The notes beneath the pieces are model-generated. The model did not search any database and was not told the origin of the DNA. It worked only from the letters and a program-made list of their open reading frames with translations. DNA of 64,000 nt, taken from positions 372,001 to 436,000 of the forward strand of contig NC_016457.1 in the NCBI RefSeq assembly GCF_000226115.1, given 5' to 3'. The stretch comes from Thermothielavioides terrestris NRRL 8126 (lineage: Eukaryota > Ascomycota > Sordariomycetes > Sordariales > Chaetomiaceae). Below, in pieces: positions 22,352-34,606 of the stretch (its first letter is position 1; each line of letters begins with the position of its first letter). Both the position numbers and the translations under genes were made by a program.

Positions 22352-23593
22352 CCATATGCTACACTGAGGAGTTGTGCAACTTTAAGTTACTGGTCAGCCT
22401 GGGACTCAACGATCGACAGATGCAGGTTGTGCAGGTTGCGTCATTGCTCCTTCCAATCAGACCGTCAGCGGCAACCCCCCCTTCGGCAAGCCCGGATCTC
22501 ACAAGATGCAGATGAACACCGCACAAGCAGACTGTCTTCACAAGTGTCTCGACATGCAGCGCACGCTCGAGCCAATGTTCTAGGTCTTCATGTCGGAGAA
22601 TTGTGCGCCACAATTGTGACGCTACGGCTCGGTGGTACTGTGTACGGTAACTTCTGCGTAAAGTAACCCTCCACTACCAGCAGCTTTACTGGAGAAAGAG
22701 CAACGTGCAGCATCCCCATGCTCTCTGCCATCGCCGCCCTTGGAGTCCGATGCTGGGATGCTTCCATGACATGGCGTGCCCAGTTCGACTGTTTATGTCA
22801 TGGGCCGTTTGCTGTTGACGCTGTGCACCAGAAGAGGGGGCAAAAAAGAAAAGAAAATAAAAAAGAAAACAAAAGAAAAGAAATAACTCCAAGGCAGCCC
22901 TCTCGAGTCACCACCCCCACCCCCTGAGTGGGTAATTCTGAGATGCACAGCCCCCTTCCTGTGTGCATCTGGAAGCAGGCGATGAAGTCCTCAGGTCCGC
23001 TTGCCAGGGGTGCACAGCGTTCCAGCCATCATCGGATGGCGTGTGGTTCAACCGGTGGGATGACAACAGGGGTGAGATGGGGTTTCCGGAGGTGAGGACC
23101 GAGAGAAACCACACCACACACTGCGACTCCGCGCACAGGATACGGAAGCACAGTCAAGCCTAGTCAGGCAGGGAAGTTAGGACACATCTATTTCGAATCA
23201 GCTGAGAACCCTGTTGTGGCATTCAAGGCCTGTGTTGAAGAAGAGCTGACGGAAGCAGGAAACGGGATGGCCAGAGAACCAACATCGAACAGAAGAGTAT
23301 GGCGGGTAATGAACAAGACTGGGAGAACGCAAGTACCACATCCGTGAGGTATGTAATGAATGCAAGCTCATGATCCGATCCAAAGTAGGTTTGTATTGCC
23401 TGGGCGAGAAGCTTTCCAACGTGTTACAAGAAGGTATGTGAAGACTTAACCTCATCGCCAATCGACTCGTTGTTTTACACATCCAAAAAATGTATCCAAA
23501 AAGAAGGAGGCAAAGAATGTAAGAAAAAAAGTAAATACAAGAATATGAGAACGAAATTTCCAATCGCGGCGTAGATTTGGCGCCGCAAAATCG
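22352..23593. other. Intergenic, no gene seen
   Basis: Short overlapping frames on both strands, none with domain, Kozak or intron support. A purine-rich A/G tract lies around 22838-22886. The part nearest 23593 is probably the 3' UTR of the minus-strand gene that follows. Confidence 0.5.
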
Positions 23594-26500
23594 CTAGGAA
23601 ATGCTCGGCCTCTTCCTCCGGGTAAACACCTTGGACAAGCCATTCGCCTCGTCCCGCTCCGCCAATCCAGGTAGCTGGTTCCCCATGGAGGCCGCACCAG
23701 CGGGTGGCCCGGAGTGCTTCAGAAACTCGGCCAAATCGGATGTGCCCCTGTTCGTGACCGAGACGGGCTCGCGCGGCACAAACTTCTTCATCGGCACCCG
23801 CCCACCCACGGCGCCAGAGGAGCCGGTCATGGTGCTGGCGGCGGATCTGGACGACGTTCGCAGGGGTGGCGAGTACACATCCCCTCCGGGAATGTTCACC
23901 TGAATGGGGATGTGGCCTGCCTTCCCACCGCTGCTAGCTTGGCTGCTCAGGCTCCTCGATGCCGCTGGTGGCTGCGGGACATCCGGACTAGCGGGACCGG
24001 TCGACCCTCCATTGCCGAGTTGCCCGCTGTCCCGCCTTGTAAACCTAGCCATCAAGCTCGGAGCACTGGCCTTCTTCTTTGGCTTCAACATGTTTCGCGT
24101 TTGTGCAGTGTTGAACGGCTGCACGGTCGGCTCCGGCGGTGGCGCGTAGTTGTTCAAAAAGTCGATCAGACTCTCCTCCTGCGTCTGCGCTCTCTTTCTA
24201 CGATTTTGCACCGGCACCGGCACCGGCTCCTCATCCTCTTCGAGCTCCTCGTCACTAATGTCGATGGCGTAGGGGTCACGGACCCGGCGAGTCTTACGCT
24301 TCGGCATGGGCATGTCAACCTCCGCGGCGTCGTACGACGTTGGTGGCTTGTTCCTTGTGAGGAGAGCGCTGTGGGAGTTGACCGATGACTGGATAGAAGG
24401 AGGTACTGAGGACTCGGTGGCATTAGTGGACGCTTGGCTGCTCCTCATGTCGACGTCACGGAGCTGGGCGTCCACCGCTTTGCCTCCAACGGCATTTGAC
24501 ATTTGATCCGAGTCCATGGTGGTCCGAAACGGAGCGACCGCCCTCGGGATGCGGTGGTTACCGGGAGCACTCGGTGGCCCGCGCCGGATGAAGTCGATCA
24601 AGTCGGAATTGTCATCCTTGTAGTCGACAGCAGCGCCGCGAGCCTGGAGCTTCGGCCGATTAGGGTTGCTGGTCGTGGATGTCCGTCCGGTTTCGATGCT
24701 GACGTTTGACACTGAGCCTGGGTGTCGTGTTCGCCCTACCCCTGGGGATGCGTTGAGCGTAGCAGCCGCGCTGCCCCCGGCGGGACCAGTCGAACGGATA
24801 AACTCGGCGAACTCAGCGAGGGATTCGCGGCCTAACCTCGCGTCTCTCGCTTGAGGCCCGTTGGCGGCGCGCGGCTTTGACGGCATGGGGGGGATAGACC
24901 GGGGCACAACTCCGCCATGCTTGCCCGCGGCCGCAGGGAAGTTCTTGTTGCTCTGGTGCCCGTCCGTGACAGGGTGTGTTGGAGAACCGGATGAGCGCGT
25001 TGCCGACGTGGACGGCCTTGCATCGTTTCGGTGGACCGACGAGGAACGAGAGCGGGACCCGTTCTGCCGAGCCTCTTCGCTCTTCCTCGTCTTTACGGAA
25101 ACGACGGGGCTGCCGCCGGCAACGGACCTCGATGGTTGGGATTGTGGCTGCAAAGACGCAAGTACGTTAGCCCGGTTCTCGAAACAATGCACGGAAAGGA
25201 AATGAAGAGGAAGCTGTGCTCACGTCGAGCTCGCGCATATTTTCGGGCGTGAGCGTGTACTGGATGGTTTGGTCGCTCTGTATAAGCTCCTCAAAGTTCC
25301 GCGCCATGTCAATGCGAGCTTGCATGCCGTCCTCCGACGTCCGTACAGGTTTGAACTTTGTCGATGAAGGCGAGCCAGAAGCATGTTGCTGCTTGCTCCG
25401 TCCAGCTGAAGGGTCGCGAGGCCGAGACGACGATCCCTGGGATGGGCTGCGAGGGCGTGAGCGCTCCACTGACACTTGACCGATGGTTGCTGGCTGGCGC
25501 AAAGCCGAAGTGTTGGCAACCGCCTGTCTCCCAGCGCTCCGGTCGGGAACAGCAGGGGGAGGAGGCTGGGCAGCGGCAGAAGATCGAGACCGCAGGCTGT
25601 CGGCCCGAGGCGGCTCCGGGATTTCTCTTCCCTCCGGCAACACCGGCATCGACTCGATAAAGAAGGTCCCATTCGTGGACGACGCTGTCGACACCGGAGA
25701 TGACATGGCCGGGAGTACGGTCACCTTCGTGGTAGGCTTGGCAGGGATCGATCGCTCCGGGATGCGGTCCTGGAGAGCAGCCCCAGCTGGTTCGTGCCGG
25801 TCCTTGGCAACTGGCGGCGGGGCGGCTGGCGATACAGGAATAGCGGGCGATACGACATATTCCTTGTCGGCAGCCTCTTCTGCCTCGGAGATGGAGGCGC
25901 TCGCCGCTAGTCCGGACCTGTTGGGAACGCTGACACTCAACCTGCCACCCGACGCGCTGTCTGGCGGCTGCACCGGCCGATCCTCTTGGGCCGGAGGAGT
26001 CACCGTGCGGCTGGTACGGGGCGGGCTGGATTGGCGGATCGACTCGGCCACGGCCACCGAGTTGCGTCGCGAGCCGACCGCCGGGCTGCGGGGGCCGGCC
26101 ACGTCAATCAATCGGGCTGAATGGATGCTTGGGGTCCGAACTGGGAGGTTGGTGTTGATAGAGGCAGGCCTCCCGTGTTCAGACGACCCGGTTGATGGGC
26201 TGTGGCCCAAGATGGATACCCTCGACGACCTCACAATCCGTGGCTCCTCAATGGACACCTCGTCGTCCACGTCTTCTTTCATCTCTTCATCTTCGGTGGC
26301 GTATTCATCGGGTCCGGCGCGGGCCCCGGGCTCTCCCGCCTCATAAGCCACTACCGTACCTGCAGGAGCATCTGCGGCGGCACCAAGCCCTTCAGGACCC
26401 TCCGCCGCGGGGTCTCCAGCTAAGCCCACGGTGCTGCGTTCATCATGTTGGGTTTTCGCCGCGGTTACATAGCGAGAAAGGGTGGGAGCTGGCAGCGAGC

Positions 26501-27854
26501 TTGAGCGTTTCCGAGCGACCAATGGTCGACTTGGCGCAGGCGTCGCGTGCAACTCGGGCATTCCACTAGACGGAAGGATCATCATACTCTTTGGACGGGC
26601 CGGCTCATTCACGTCTGCAGTCCCATCGTCCGCGCTTTCACCCTCATTGTAGAGCGCAAGGCCGGGCACTTCGATTTCAGCAATGTCGTTGGGCCCTATC
26701 GGTAAGGGAACGGCTGCGGCAACTAGATGCTCCTCCAAGGGCTCCCGGGAATCTTCGATTTGCTTCTGAGCGTCGCTCTCCCCTTGCTCGATTTCGGCAT
26801 GAGGTTCGGGGACAGTCGCGGGAACGGCGGGTTCCGCAGCGGTGCTAGGCGAGCGCAGATGACCAGTCGCAGAGCGCAATGAATCCCTGGAGTAGGATCG
26901 GTTCAAGCGGTCCGCAGAGCCAACGGCAGGCGAGCGGATCTTTTTCTTCCACGACCTCCACAACCGACCCAGAGTCCGATCAAGCGCGACGCGCTCCATA
27001 TCGAGGTCCTCGACGACGATGCGCTCGGCAACGCCGGTCGGGCTCCGCACGCCATCTTTGAGGTCCTTCTCGTACTTGGAGCGCATGCGGTGATACGCGG
27101 CTTGGCCCGCGACGATCAGCGCTTGCTCGCCCATGAATTCCAGGATGGAAGTCAGGAAAATGGCGACGGCGGGAGACACGGCCTCGGAGAACCTATCGTC
27201 GAGACCGGTATCGAGATGGCCCTGCTCCATGTAGTAGTCCTCGTCTTCTTCCTCCATGTCGCCCAGCGACGAATACACCATGCAGCGGAGGCGCGTCCTC
27301 TTCCAGGCCAGTTCCAGATCCCAATTGTTCGACGGGACGGGGTCGCGCGCGTGGGCCAGGGTGGCGTCCTCGTCGTCGCCGCCGAGATACTCTCGGAGCT
27401 CCTCATCGGCCTGGTTGATGGCATCCTTGGCGAGCTTGGGCTTCAGAACTTCGGACACTGCCGGGCGCAGGGCATGGAGGGAGGTGCTCCGCGACACGGA
27501 GAGGAAGTTGAAGAGCAGCTGATCGAGAAAGCTGTTGACCAGCTGCAGCGCGGCGGGCGACACGGCAGCGGTCTCGCCCGACGGCTCAATGCCATGCTGG
27601 TCGTACCATGTTTCGGCATGGCTGTCGTGGTCGTTGGTGACGATCTGCGAGGCGGCCGAAGCGGCGATGAATGCCGGCTCGGGTGACACTGACAGCGGAG
27701 GCGACATCAGGCTGTGCGCGACGGTCGACGGCCGGTCGCTGGAGATGCTCTGCGTCCTCGATCGCGACGGCATCCTGTGCGGAGTCGAGGGCACAGCCGA
27801 GGACGGCTGGGACACAGCCGGGTCTAGTGGGGAGGGAACCATTGGGGCCGCCAT
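23594..27854 (-). CDS. Histone-fold-like fungal protein with long disordered tail
   Basis: Two exons, 27854-25224 and 25147-23594, joined in phase 0 over a 76-bp intron (GTGAGC...TTTGCAG), give about 1394 residues. I start at the ATG at 27854, which has G at -3 and G at +4; the open frame upstream begins only with TTG. Residues about 100-157 form amphipathic helices. Residues about 226-300 (VSPAVAIFLTSILEFMGEQA, then an I-V-V-x-x-L-x-x helix) have the spacing of the histone H2A alpha-2 and alpha-3 helices. The remaining 1000 residues are Ser/Pro/Ala/Arg-rich and look disordered. Four short peptides of the type D-L-x-x-F-I-x-x-G-P occur in the C-terminal half. Conserved in appearance, but I know no function. 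The histone-fold reading is inference from sequence pattern. Confidence 0.82.
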
Positions 27855-29250
27855 GACAAACAGGGCCGGGCCGGGGCCGGCACAGTACACATACAATTCC
27901 GAACAAGGCAGTAAGGGAAGGTTTAGTTAGCGGGACGCCGCCGCTGTTCTGCTGCCGCTGCTGGAGGCCGTCGACCAATCCGCGCAGCTCTGGAAGTGGG
28001 TGCCAGGGTGGCGGCAGCACCACGCATTCGGCTGATTCTCTCGTTCCGGCGTGCAAAAGCTGGTGAATGCAGGTGGCCGGCTGCCCAGGTCTTGCGGAGC
28101 GTGAGCTGCGTCGTGGTGTCGTTGATAAACAAGTACTGTGGAAAATGCACCAGAGAACGATCGACGATCGGGACGGAAGGGATTATGGAATGGCAGAAAC
28201 TGGGTAAGCTGCGGCGTTCCGATTCTCGAAGGAGCAAACTGCACGGTAGTATCTCTTGTCAGCCGATCGATTGCGATTTGCTCGCCGGCGCAACTGCGGC
28301 GGCGGGACTGAAACAAAAGCGACAGTGGAAGCTTTGACAGAACAGGCAGGCGAACACGTAGAGAAGCGACGGGAGCGGGAAAGATGCGGTCAGGGACTGG
28401 CTGCTCAACAACGAGATTCCGATGCGTGCGCCTGTGTGCTGCTGCCGCTGCCGCGGCTAAGTGGCACATGATGCATGTGCGGCCTGAGTGTCGCCGTTCA
28501 GACACCCGGAAAAGCCGGCGCGTGTCAGCAGCAGCACTCCTCCGTCTATTCGACGCCGCGGGCGCACGTCTGAGGCCATCAGTAGAGCACCCGCTCGGAT
28601 GGCCGAGGCCAATGCTGGATGCCGTCGTGAGAGGAGGATTGCTTCCACACGGGTGACGGCAGCAGAAGCGAGGCCGGGGGCAGATGGCGACCAGGGGCTG
28701 GAGCTAAATCAAGAGGAAGGAGCTTGAAATGGGAAATGGGCTTACTGGGGGATTGTCGAGTGTCCACGTTCCAGTGTGTTTACACTACCTAAGCCAGCAG
28801 CGCCACTCATGAACAGACCGAGAGAGATTGGCGTCCGGCTGGTGCCCGGTTGGTGTTGCACAAGCAAGGGCGGCGACGAAACGGAAAACGGCCTGTCGTG
28901 TAATTGCGAACCAAAGGGAAGGCAGAACTCGGAACACGTCGAGTGCGATTGCGTCGGCGCAGCGAGGCGGGTCGAAGGCACAGCGAAAGGCAAAGAGCGC
29001 CGAATCGCCCGCGTGCAGCAAAGCCCGACACAGTCGCCACTTGCACAGCTTGCAGAGCTGTGCAGGATGACAGCCGAGGGCGCTGTCGAGGGCTGGGATG
29101 GAGTTCAAGCGAGATTTCGCTGTCCCTGTCCCGACTCCTGAGCTCTGGGTCCTCCACCGCCCAGCTCCCAGAGCGGTCTAGTGCGGAGAAAGGAAGGGGT
29201 AGTTCTGAGATGGATCTCCACTTGTTTGAGGCCCATGCAGGTGGACGTTA
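27855..29250. other. 5' region of the histone-fold gene; no further gene supported
   Basis: 1.4 kb of GC-rich sequence with many overlapping frames on both strands, none showing a domain or splice pattern. It probably holds the promoter and 5' UTR of the minus-strand gene. Confidence 0.45.
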
Positions 29251-29638
29251 AAGAGGTCCCGCCAAGACTAATTTCGGCCAATTGTCGGCAATGTTTTTAC
29301 AACGTTTTTACGCAACCCCGATCGCCAAGGCGTTTGCACTATCGCCAAGGCGTTTAAGCGGTTAGTTCGGTTAGTTCGCTAGGGGTGCGGGGGGCGGCAC
29401 CAGCCCCCCGCTAGTTAGGATTTAGGTTAAGGTTAGGATATAGATTATAGTTAGAGTGCGGGTTATCCTCGTTTTCTTTTTTTTCGATTTGGTTGAGGTA
29501 TCGTAAAGTTGTTGTTGTTGCGAGTCTTTGCGATTTTGCATTGTTGATATTCGAAGTTGTGGCGGCCCCGCTCACCCTTGGCGATTTGTAATTACTTGTA
29601 CGCGGCAGTCTCCGAAATTAGGCTTGGCGGGACCTCTT
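29251..29638. mobile_element. MITE copy 2, Tc1/mariner-like ends
   Basis: 388 bp with the same 27-bp terminal repeats as 525-893 and TA on each side (29249-29250 and 29639-29640). It is inverted relative to copy 1 and carries the same GC-rich core (GGGGGGCGGCACCAGCCCCC). It lies between genes, about 1.4 kb upstream of the histone-fold gene. It retains more CpA than copy 1, fitting a position outside the heavily RIP-worn block. Confidence 0.9.
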
Positions 29639-29640
29639 TA

Positions 29641-31011
29641 ACGACGACCCCCATGCATCCATGCACCGGCAGGGTCCCAGCCCCTGTTTTCTTGGCTTCC
29701 ATTACTGATTTTGGAAATGGGCAGCGGCCAGGTTAGGTGTAGCTCCGTACCGTATTCCATTATCTGTACACTACAGCGTAATCAACATCCTCCGTTCCGT
29801 GCTTGAAACTGCGTGTTGCCAATGGCTGGCTGTCCAAATCAATCGCCCTTGGCTTCAATTTCTTGATTGTGGGGGATCTAAGAAACCTGGAAGATCTTGG
29901 GATGTGTACAGTCACCCCTGACCTTCGACGAGTCGACCCAAATGTCCCTTTGCAGTTGGCGCCGTTAAAGTTGGCTTCCAGGTTACACTATTCCTTACCT
30001 GATCGAACTATCGTCTCCAGCGCTGTTCTGGTCTCAATCGCCGACACTAGTGAGGAAGAACGGTTCCTGTGCAGCTAAATAACGCAGATGAGGATCGGTG
30101 CAAGGGGTATGATTGATTTGAAGAATCCCTGATGCTATCATCACCCGACTCCAGTGTGGTACGACTACCCACCTAACCCAGTAGCCACGTGCAAAGCAAT
30201 TCACAGTACGCTCCATACAGAAGTTCATACATGAGGTACCTAGAAAGAGCTGCATTGGTCCTCTGCCGTGTGCTAGGTATGGTATGTACAATGTCTTCCG
30301 TGGTGTGTAATTGAACCCCGTTCGCTGTTTCGTACTGGCACTACGCGGGAAAGCAGGTCATCTTCCATTTCTACTTGATCGCCAGACGGCACGTCTCTGA
30401 CCGGGATTTACAGAAGCGGGCAGAGACCGGTGTGGCCTTGCTGACCCGATGTTTTTTTACCCGTCAGCAGCTCTGATCGGCAGCGCCAGAGGGTGAACTC
30501 AGCTGCCTGCCACCCTGGAAAGAGTATCAACCTACACAGGACACAGCGGTCAGTCACACAGGAATATCTCACTACGAGCGTGATGGAAATTCTCACCAGT
30601 AATGCCTGAGTTGCGACCGCTCGCTCACACAGCATGCTCATACCGGGATAGAAAGACACATAGGCAATACATGGCTGTTGAGCCAGCGCAGTCCACACCA
30701 GGGTGTACAGTACAGAGAACGGATCAATTACTAAGGGAGCCCTAGTAGAAACAATAAGGCAGCGGAATGAACAAGAGGGAACGGCAAGAGGCTGACTGCT
30801 CTGCTCTCAACCGCTGTGCGAGCGTGTCGGCCAGCTTTCAATGTGTCGCCTTCCCCTTATCAACCGTGCCGGGCTTAAATACTTCCCCGTTATGCATTCC
30901 TCAACATGCCCGAGTTAGAGCAACCGAGCCAAACCGGCCACCAGAACAGTCACGGCACTGGCCTGGCCGATGCTGTTGCGCGTGTTGCACGCCGCGACGA
31001 CCAACAACACG
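29641..31011. other. Intergenic, no gene seen
   Basis: The frame 29803-30078 (+, 91 residues) and the minus frames at 30034-30291 and 30408-30698 have no recognisable content. The right end is the likely 3' UTR of the secreted His/Gly-repeat gene. Confidence 0.45.
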
Positions 31012-31920
31012 CTACACCACCTGCCGGAGCTTTGGCTTCCCTTCACCCTTGTGGGATGATCCGCCAGACTGATGGCGGCGATGTTCGGAGGAGCCATGCT
31101 TAGACCACCCCTTTCCGCCCTTTTCTCCCTTGTCCTCAGACTCGCAGTCATCGTCTCCGTGCTTGTGGCCACCACCTTCGCCTTTACCCCCGCCTTTACC
31201 CTCGCCCTCGCCTTCACCCCCTCCTTTGCCTCCTTCTCCCTTGCCCCCCCCTTTACCGCCGCTGTCATGTCCGCCATGTCCTCCCTTCTCGCAGCCGGAT
31301 CCTTTCCCAGAGTCTCCGCCTCCCTTGTCGCTATCTTCGCCGTCATCATGCGATTTGACCGCGGCGAACGGCAGCTCTGCGGCTTGGCCGATGGTCTCGG
31401 ACTTGCCGACTATTTCGGCGGTGCCTTTGCCTTCGGCGTGGCCCTCTGGCTTTCGCTCGTGGCCGTGGTCGGGCTTAGACTTATGCTTGTGGCCGTGATG
31501 GTGGTGGCCGTGATGATGACCATGATGATGACCATGATGATGGCCGTGGTGGTGACCGTGGTGATGGCCGTGATGATGGCCGTGATGGTGACCGTGATGA
31601 TGACCGTGATGGTGGCCGTGTCCGCCCTTGCCGCCCTTGCCACCCTTGCTGCCCTTGCCGCCTTTGTCGTCGTACCCGTCGTCCTCGTCGTCGGGCTCGC
31701 CCTTGCGGCTGATGGCGGCGACCTTCACCTCCTCATCGCAGGACTCAATTGACGGGTCACAGTCGTCCGAGGATGAGCGAACGGCAATTATGGGAGCCGA
31801 GAGGGGAACAGTGGTGGTCGGCTGGGCAGAAACGACCTCGGCCCGCTTGAGTGGTGGAGAGGGCAAGGCGGAAACCACCGCTGCCAGGGCGGCACCGAGG
31901 GCGACAGATGAGGCCTTCAT
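31012..31920 (-). CDS. Secreted His/Gly-repeat protein, possibly metal-binding
   Basis: Single exon, 302 residues, starting at an ATG in a strong context (CCACC before it). Residues 1-18 form a signal peptide (hydrophobic core, then VSALP). A Kex2-type KR at 25-26 suggests further processing. Four Cys lie in two clusters: one before residue 65 (DDCDPSIESCDEE) and one in the tail. Residues about 100-145 are a run of HHHG units encoded by a 12-bp tandem repeat (about 31480-31620). The rest is Gly/Lys/Glu-rich low complexity. Closely spaced His suggests binding of Ni, Cu or Zn, but only composition supports that. It could instead be a structural wall protein. No GPI-anchor signal is seen at the C-terminus. 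Confidence 0.8.
   Translation of the reverse strand: MKASSVALGAALAAVVSALPSPPLKRAEVVSAQPTTTVPLSAPIIAVRSSSDDCDPSIESCDEEVKVAAISRKGEPDDEDDGYDDKGGKGSKGGKGGKGGHGHHHGHHHGHHHGHHHGHHHGHHHGHHHGHHHGHHHGHHHHGHKHKSKPDHGHERKPEGHAEGKGTAEIVGKSETIGQAAELPFAAVKSHDDGEDSDKGGGDSGKGSGCEKGGHGGHDSGGKGGGKGEGGKGGGEGEGEGKGGGKGEGGGHKHGDDDCESEDKGEKGGKGWSKHGSSEHRRHQSGGSSHKGEGKPKLRQVV
31480..31622 (-). repeat. 12-bp coding minisatellite (HHHG units)
   Basis: On + the units read as variants of ATGGTGGCCGTG, in frame with the secreted His/Gly-repeat protein. Units differ mostly at third codon positions. Copy number is expected to vary between strains by multiples of four residues. Confidence 0.8.
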
Positions 31921-32726
31921 GGTGGCTTAGAGCTCGGAATGAATGTACAACACAGAACACAGTTGGACTTGGAGTCTGGCTCAGTGAAAGTGAAGCTCGT
32001 CTGTCATGAAGGGAAAGGATGAAGAGACAAGCTGAGACAGCACACAAAGGGGGCCTTTAAGTAATAGGTAGAGCTCCTTCCACCGTCTCGCCTCTCCGAC
32101 TCGGGCCCCAAGCTCGAGACGATATCCTGGTCTTGGACTCACCCATGGATCGTGAGCGTAAGCTCTCGACATCATTGCTCGGCGCGGTTTGGGTCATAGG
32201 GAAGAGGCAGAAATATCATCAGGTCGTCATGTATCAGCGTGGGAGAGCCAGTAGGAGAATGCCGGAGCCAGAACCTGGCGGAGACATGACTCGTTGTAGC
32301 TTGTGCGCGTGTTTACAATCCGGGGACCAGGGGCAACCGAGACCCGCACACACGTTTACTTATTATCCACAATCACCGTCCTTGCAGTCGGCTGCGGACG
32401 GCTTGAGAGCACTCCACCGCTCACAAAGCGAACGATCCCGGGCCCCTTGCGAGCTCTGCCCGCCTGGCCAGACTTCAATTGGAACCTTGGGTTGGCTCGT
32501 CAATGCACTGATGGCCGTCCTGGTGCCAGGATCTCCTGGGGATCAGGTTGGACAACTGAGTCTGATTCCCTGTTCGATTGCCAATCTGTCCTCGCAAAGG
32601 AAGTGCCAGCAATATCTCCGACCATCGACGCTTTGACCGCACGAGCACCGAAGGTTGCTCACGACCATTCCCTGATGACAACCTGACGCATCTCTCGACC
32701 GCAAGCCCTGCTCGTGCTCTCGCTCC
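31921..32726. other. Intergenic between two minus-strand genes
   Basis: The 5' region of the secreted His/Gly-repeat gene and the 3' region of the ORM gene. Frames on + (32133-32636) have no domain content. No RNA gene seen. Confidence 0.45.
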
Positions 32727-33432
32727 CTAGTCTTCGGGCCCTCCAGAAAACAAGCCCACACGCATGCGGTGACTCTGTCAACGAGGATTAGCACAAGTTC
32801 GAGACACAAGCATAACAAGTAGAGGGGCTCACAAAGGGCAGTTTCGGAATTATGACGGCCAGAACAGCAAGGAAGTTGATGGTAAAGTAGGCCAGGTCGT
32901 AATGGGTATAATGTGTGCTCAGGAGGAAGAGCACGATAGGCACGCTCAGCAGGAACTTCTTGGCGGGGGTGTATTGGGCTCCATCATCGATCTGCTCCCA
33001 CATGTTGAGGTTGTCATAGGCTCCCCCGTTGAACTCGAAGGGCACGCCACGGACGTAGTGGAACATGATGTACGAGCCAAACATGTACGTGATGTTGGTC
33101 AGCGTCCATGACGTTTCCTGCGAGACGCCGGGTATACTATCGTAGAAGATCTTGAGACAGAGTATGAGGACGAGGTGGATGGTCCAGGCACCTGCCGTGG
33201 GAAGCCATTTGTTAGCTGAAGAAACCGGTTTGGAGGGAACGCAAGTGGGCGGATGCAGAGCACGGCCGGCAGCTCTCCGAGGGATCCCTGGCGTACCTTT
33301 CGCATTGACCCAGTCCGCGTTCAGATTCGGCAGGGCTGACTGATCACTGAGCTGCTCAATGGGCTCGGGCGGTTCGTGGTAGACCTGGAGGATACTACTA
33401 GATCTCCTCCTCCTGCCGGTCTTGTCCGTCAT
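32727..33432 (-). CDS. ORM1: ORMDL family protein, negative regulator of serine palmitoyltransferase
   Basis: ORM proteins sit in the ER membrane and restrain serine palmitoyltransferase, the first step of sphingolipid synthesis. Three exons: 33432-33297, 33191-32833 and 32774-32727, giving 180 residues, normal for the family. Intron 1 (105 bp) has branch site GCTAAC and rejoins WVNAKG to AWTIHL. Intron 2 (58 bp) has TGCTAAT and rejoins PKLPF to SHRMRVGLFSGGPED, then TAG. The core has four hydrophobic segments with W-x-x-T-N-x-x-Y-x-x-x-S-Y, FHYVRGVPFEFN, and WEQIDDGAQYTPAKKFL. The N-terminus contains RRRRSSS, a candidate site for the kinase control known for yeast Orm proteins. An unspliced reading would end in a spurious C-terminal tail. 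Confidence 0.95.
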
Positions 33433-34606
33433 CGTGCCTTGCGTAGCCCCACGACGCGGAGGGTTGGTGCCCGCGCCGTAGGAGACGGTGCGAGAAAGGA
33501 GAATTGGGGAAGACAGCTTGGCGGTGTTTGCGGTCGCCGCGAGGTGCGACGCTCAGGCGGGACCGGGCGAATATGGGACAGATGGCGGATAGAACGAGCG
33601 TCGCGAACGGGGACGCTCCGGAGTCACACGACGGTGGGTGACGCGGCTGGGGGTGCTTGGCTGCTGACGGCGTATGATGTCACAGCAGCGAGTGAAGGCC
33701 CCTAACGCAGCGACAGAAAACCAACTCGGTCAGAGAGGGCCAGCTCTCGGACGACGCCGCCAGAGTCTTGTGTAGCAGGAAGGTCGACACAGCGCGACGG
33801 ACAGGGACGGAGAGAAAGAAGTCAGGTCCCCTGGCTCCTGCGGCGGATGACGGTTCGAGTGAGCGTGGCCGATTCTGGACAATCAAGCGGCGTCCCCAGG
33901 TGTCCACGTTGCGTGACCGACGCAGCGGGATATTGGAAAGGAGAACCTAACAAAAAAGCTGCTGCTGCAACGTCGAGTGCTCGCTTCAGGTATCCGGATG
34001 GAGGGACCAACAATGGACGCTGGGAAGCTGCGTGGATGCAGGTGGCAATCTGGCCAGAACCCGGCGAAATCAAGGAGCACGAGTTCTGGAAATATGGGGG
34101 TCCAGGTATACCTCCACTCTAGCGCACTGTCGGAGATTGAGAGAACATCGAGCACTACGGAGTATTCCGTTGGAATAGTGTCATAACAATTCCATTTCGC
34201 CCTGGCCTCGTATTTCCGGGCGGGTACGGTATTCCCACGTGCTGGATGCGCAGAGAGTGGAGCCTGGATACTTGCTGGTTTGGGCTATGACCCGCACTAA
34301 AAATTACAGGCAGCTCTTGCGGGGCGCGCAAGGTTCTGCACTACCGAGGTATCAACTCGATTTCAATACACAGGCTCGTCAGACCAGGCCGACACAAACG
34401 CCCATCCTGAAAACGGCGGTAATTTCACTGCCATCAACCACCTGGATTCGCCACAAGCAGTGGACTGCGGCGCACAGGGGACTCTCAGCCTGGAAGCGGA
34501 TCCAGCGAAGCTGGATAAATCTCCATCTCAACCTCTCTCCGAAAAGAAACGCGCAGCCTCCGAGTTCGACTTCAACAGCGTTGGTGGGGAAGGCGCGGAC
34601 AGCAGA
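33433..34606. other. Divergent region between the ORM gene and the zinc-knuckle gene
   Basis: Holds the ORM promoter and the unresolved 5' end of the + gene. The + coding frame of that gene stays open leftward to a stop at 34298-34300 but has no ATG before 34607. An upstream exon here is therefore likely. A plausible 5' exon/donor is ATGGGGGTCCAG followed by GTATAC near 34098-34110. Confidence 0.45.

Noticed and set aside
27855..27896. N-terminal extension of the histone-fold protein
   Set aside because: It would start at TTG, and the ATG at 27854 has a good context, so the shorter protein is preferred.
27927..28505. 192-residue minus frame upstream of the histone-fold gene
   Set aside because: Ala/Arg/Pro-rich composition as expected of chance frames in GC-rich DNA. 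It has no domain and overlaps several equal-sized frames on both strands.
29803..30078. 91-residue + frame after MITE copy 2
   Set aside because: No homology that I recognise, no intron and no signal. Too little support to call a gene.
34460..34606. Upstream start of the zinc-knuckle protein at 34460
   Set aside because: The codon is GTG. The frame is open but has no ATG, so an unresolved 5' exon is more likely than a start here.
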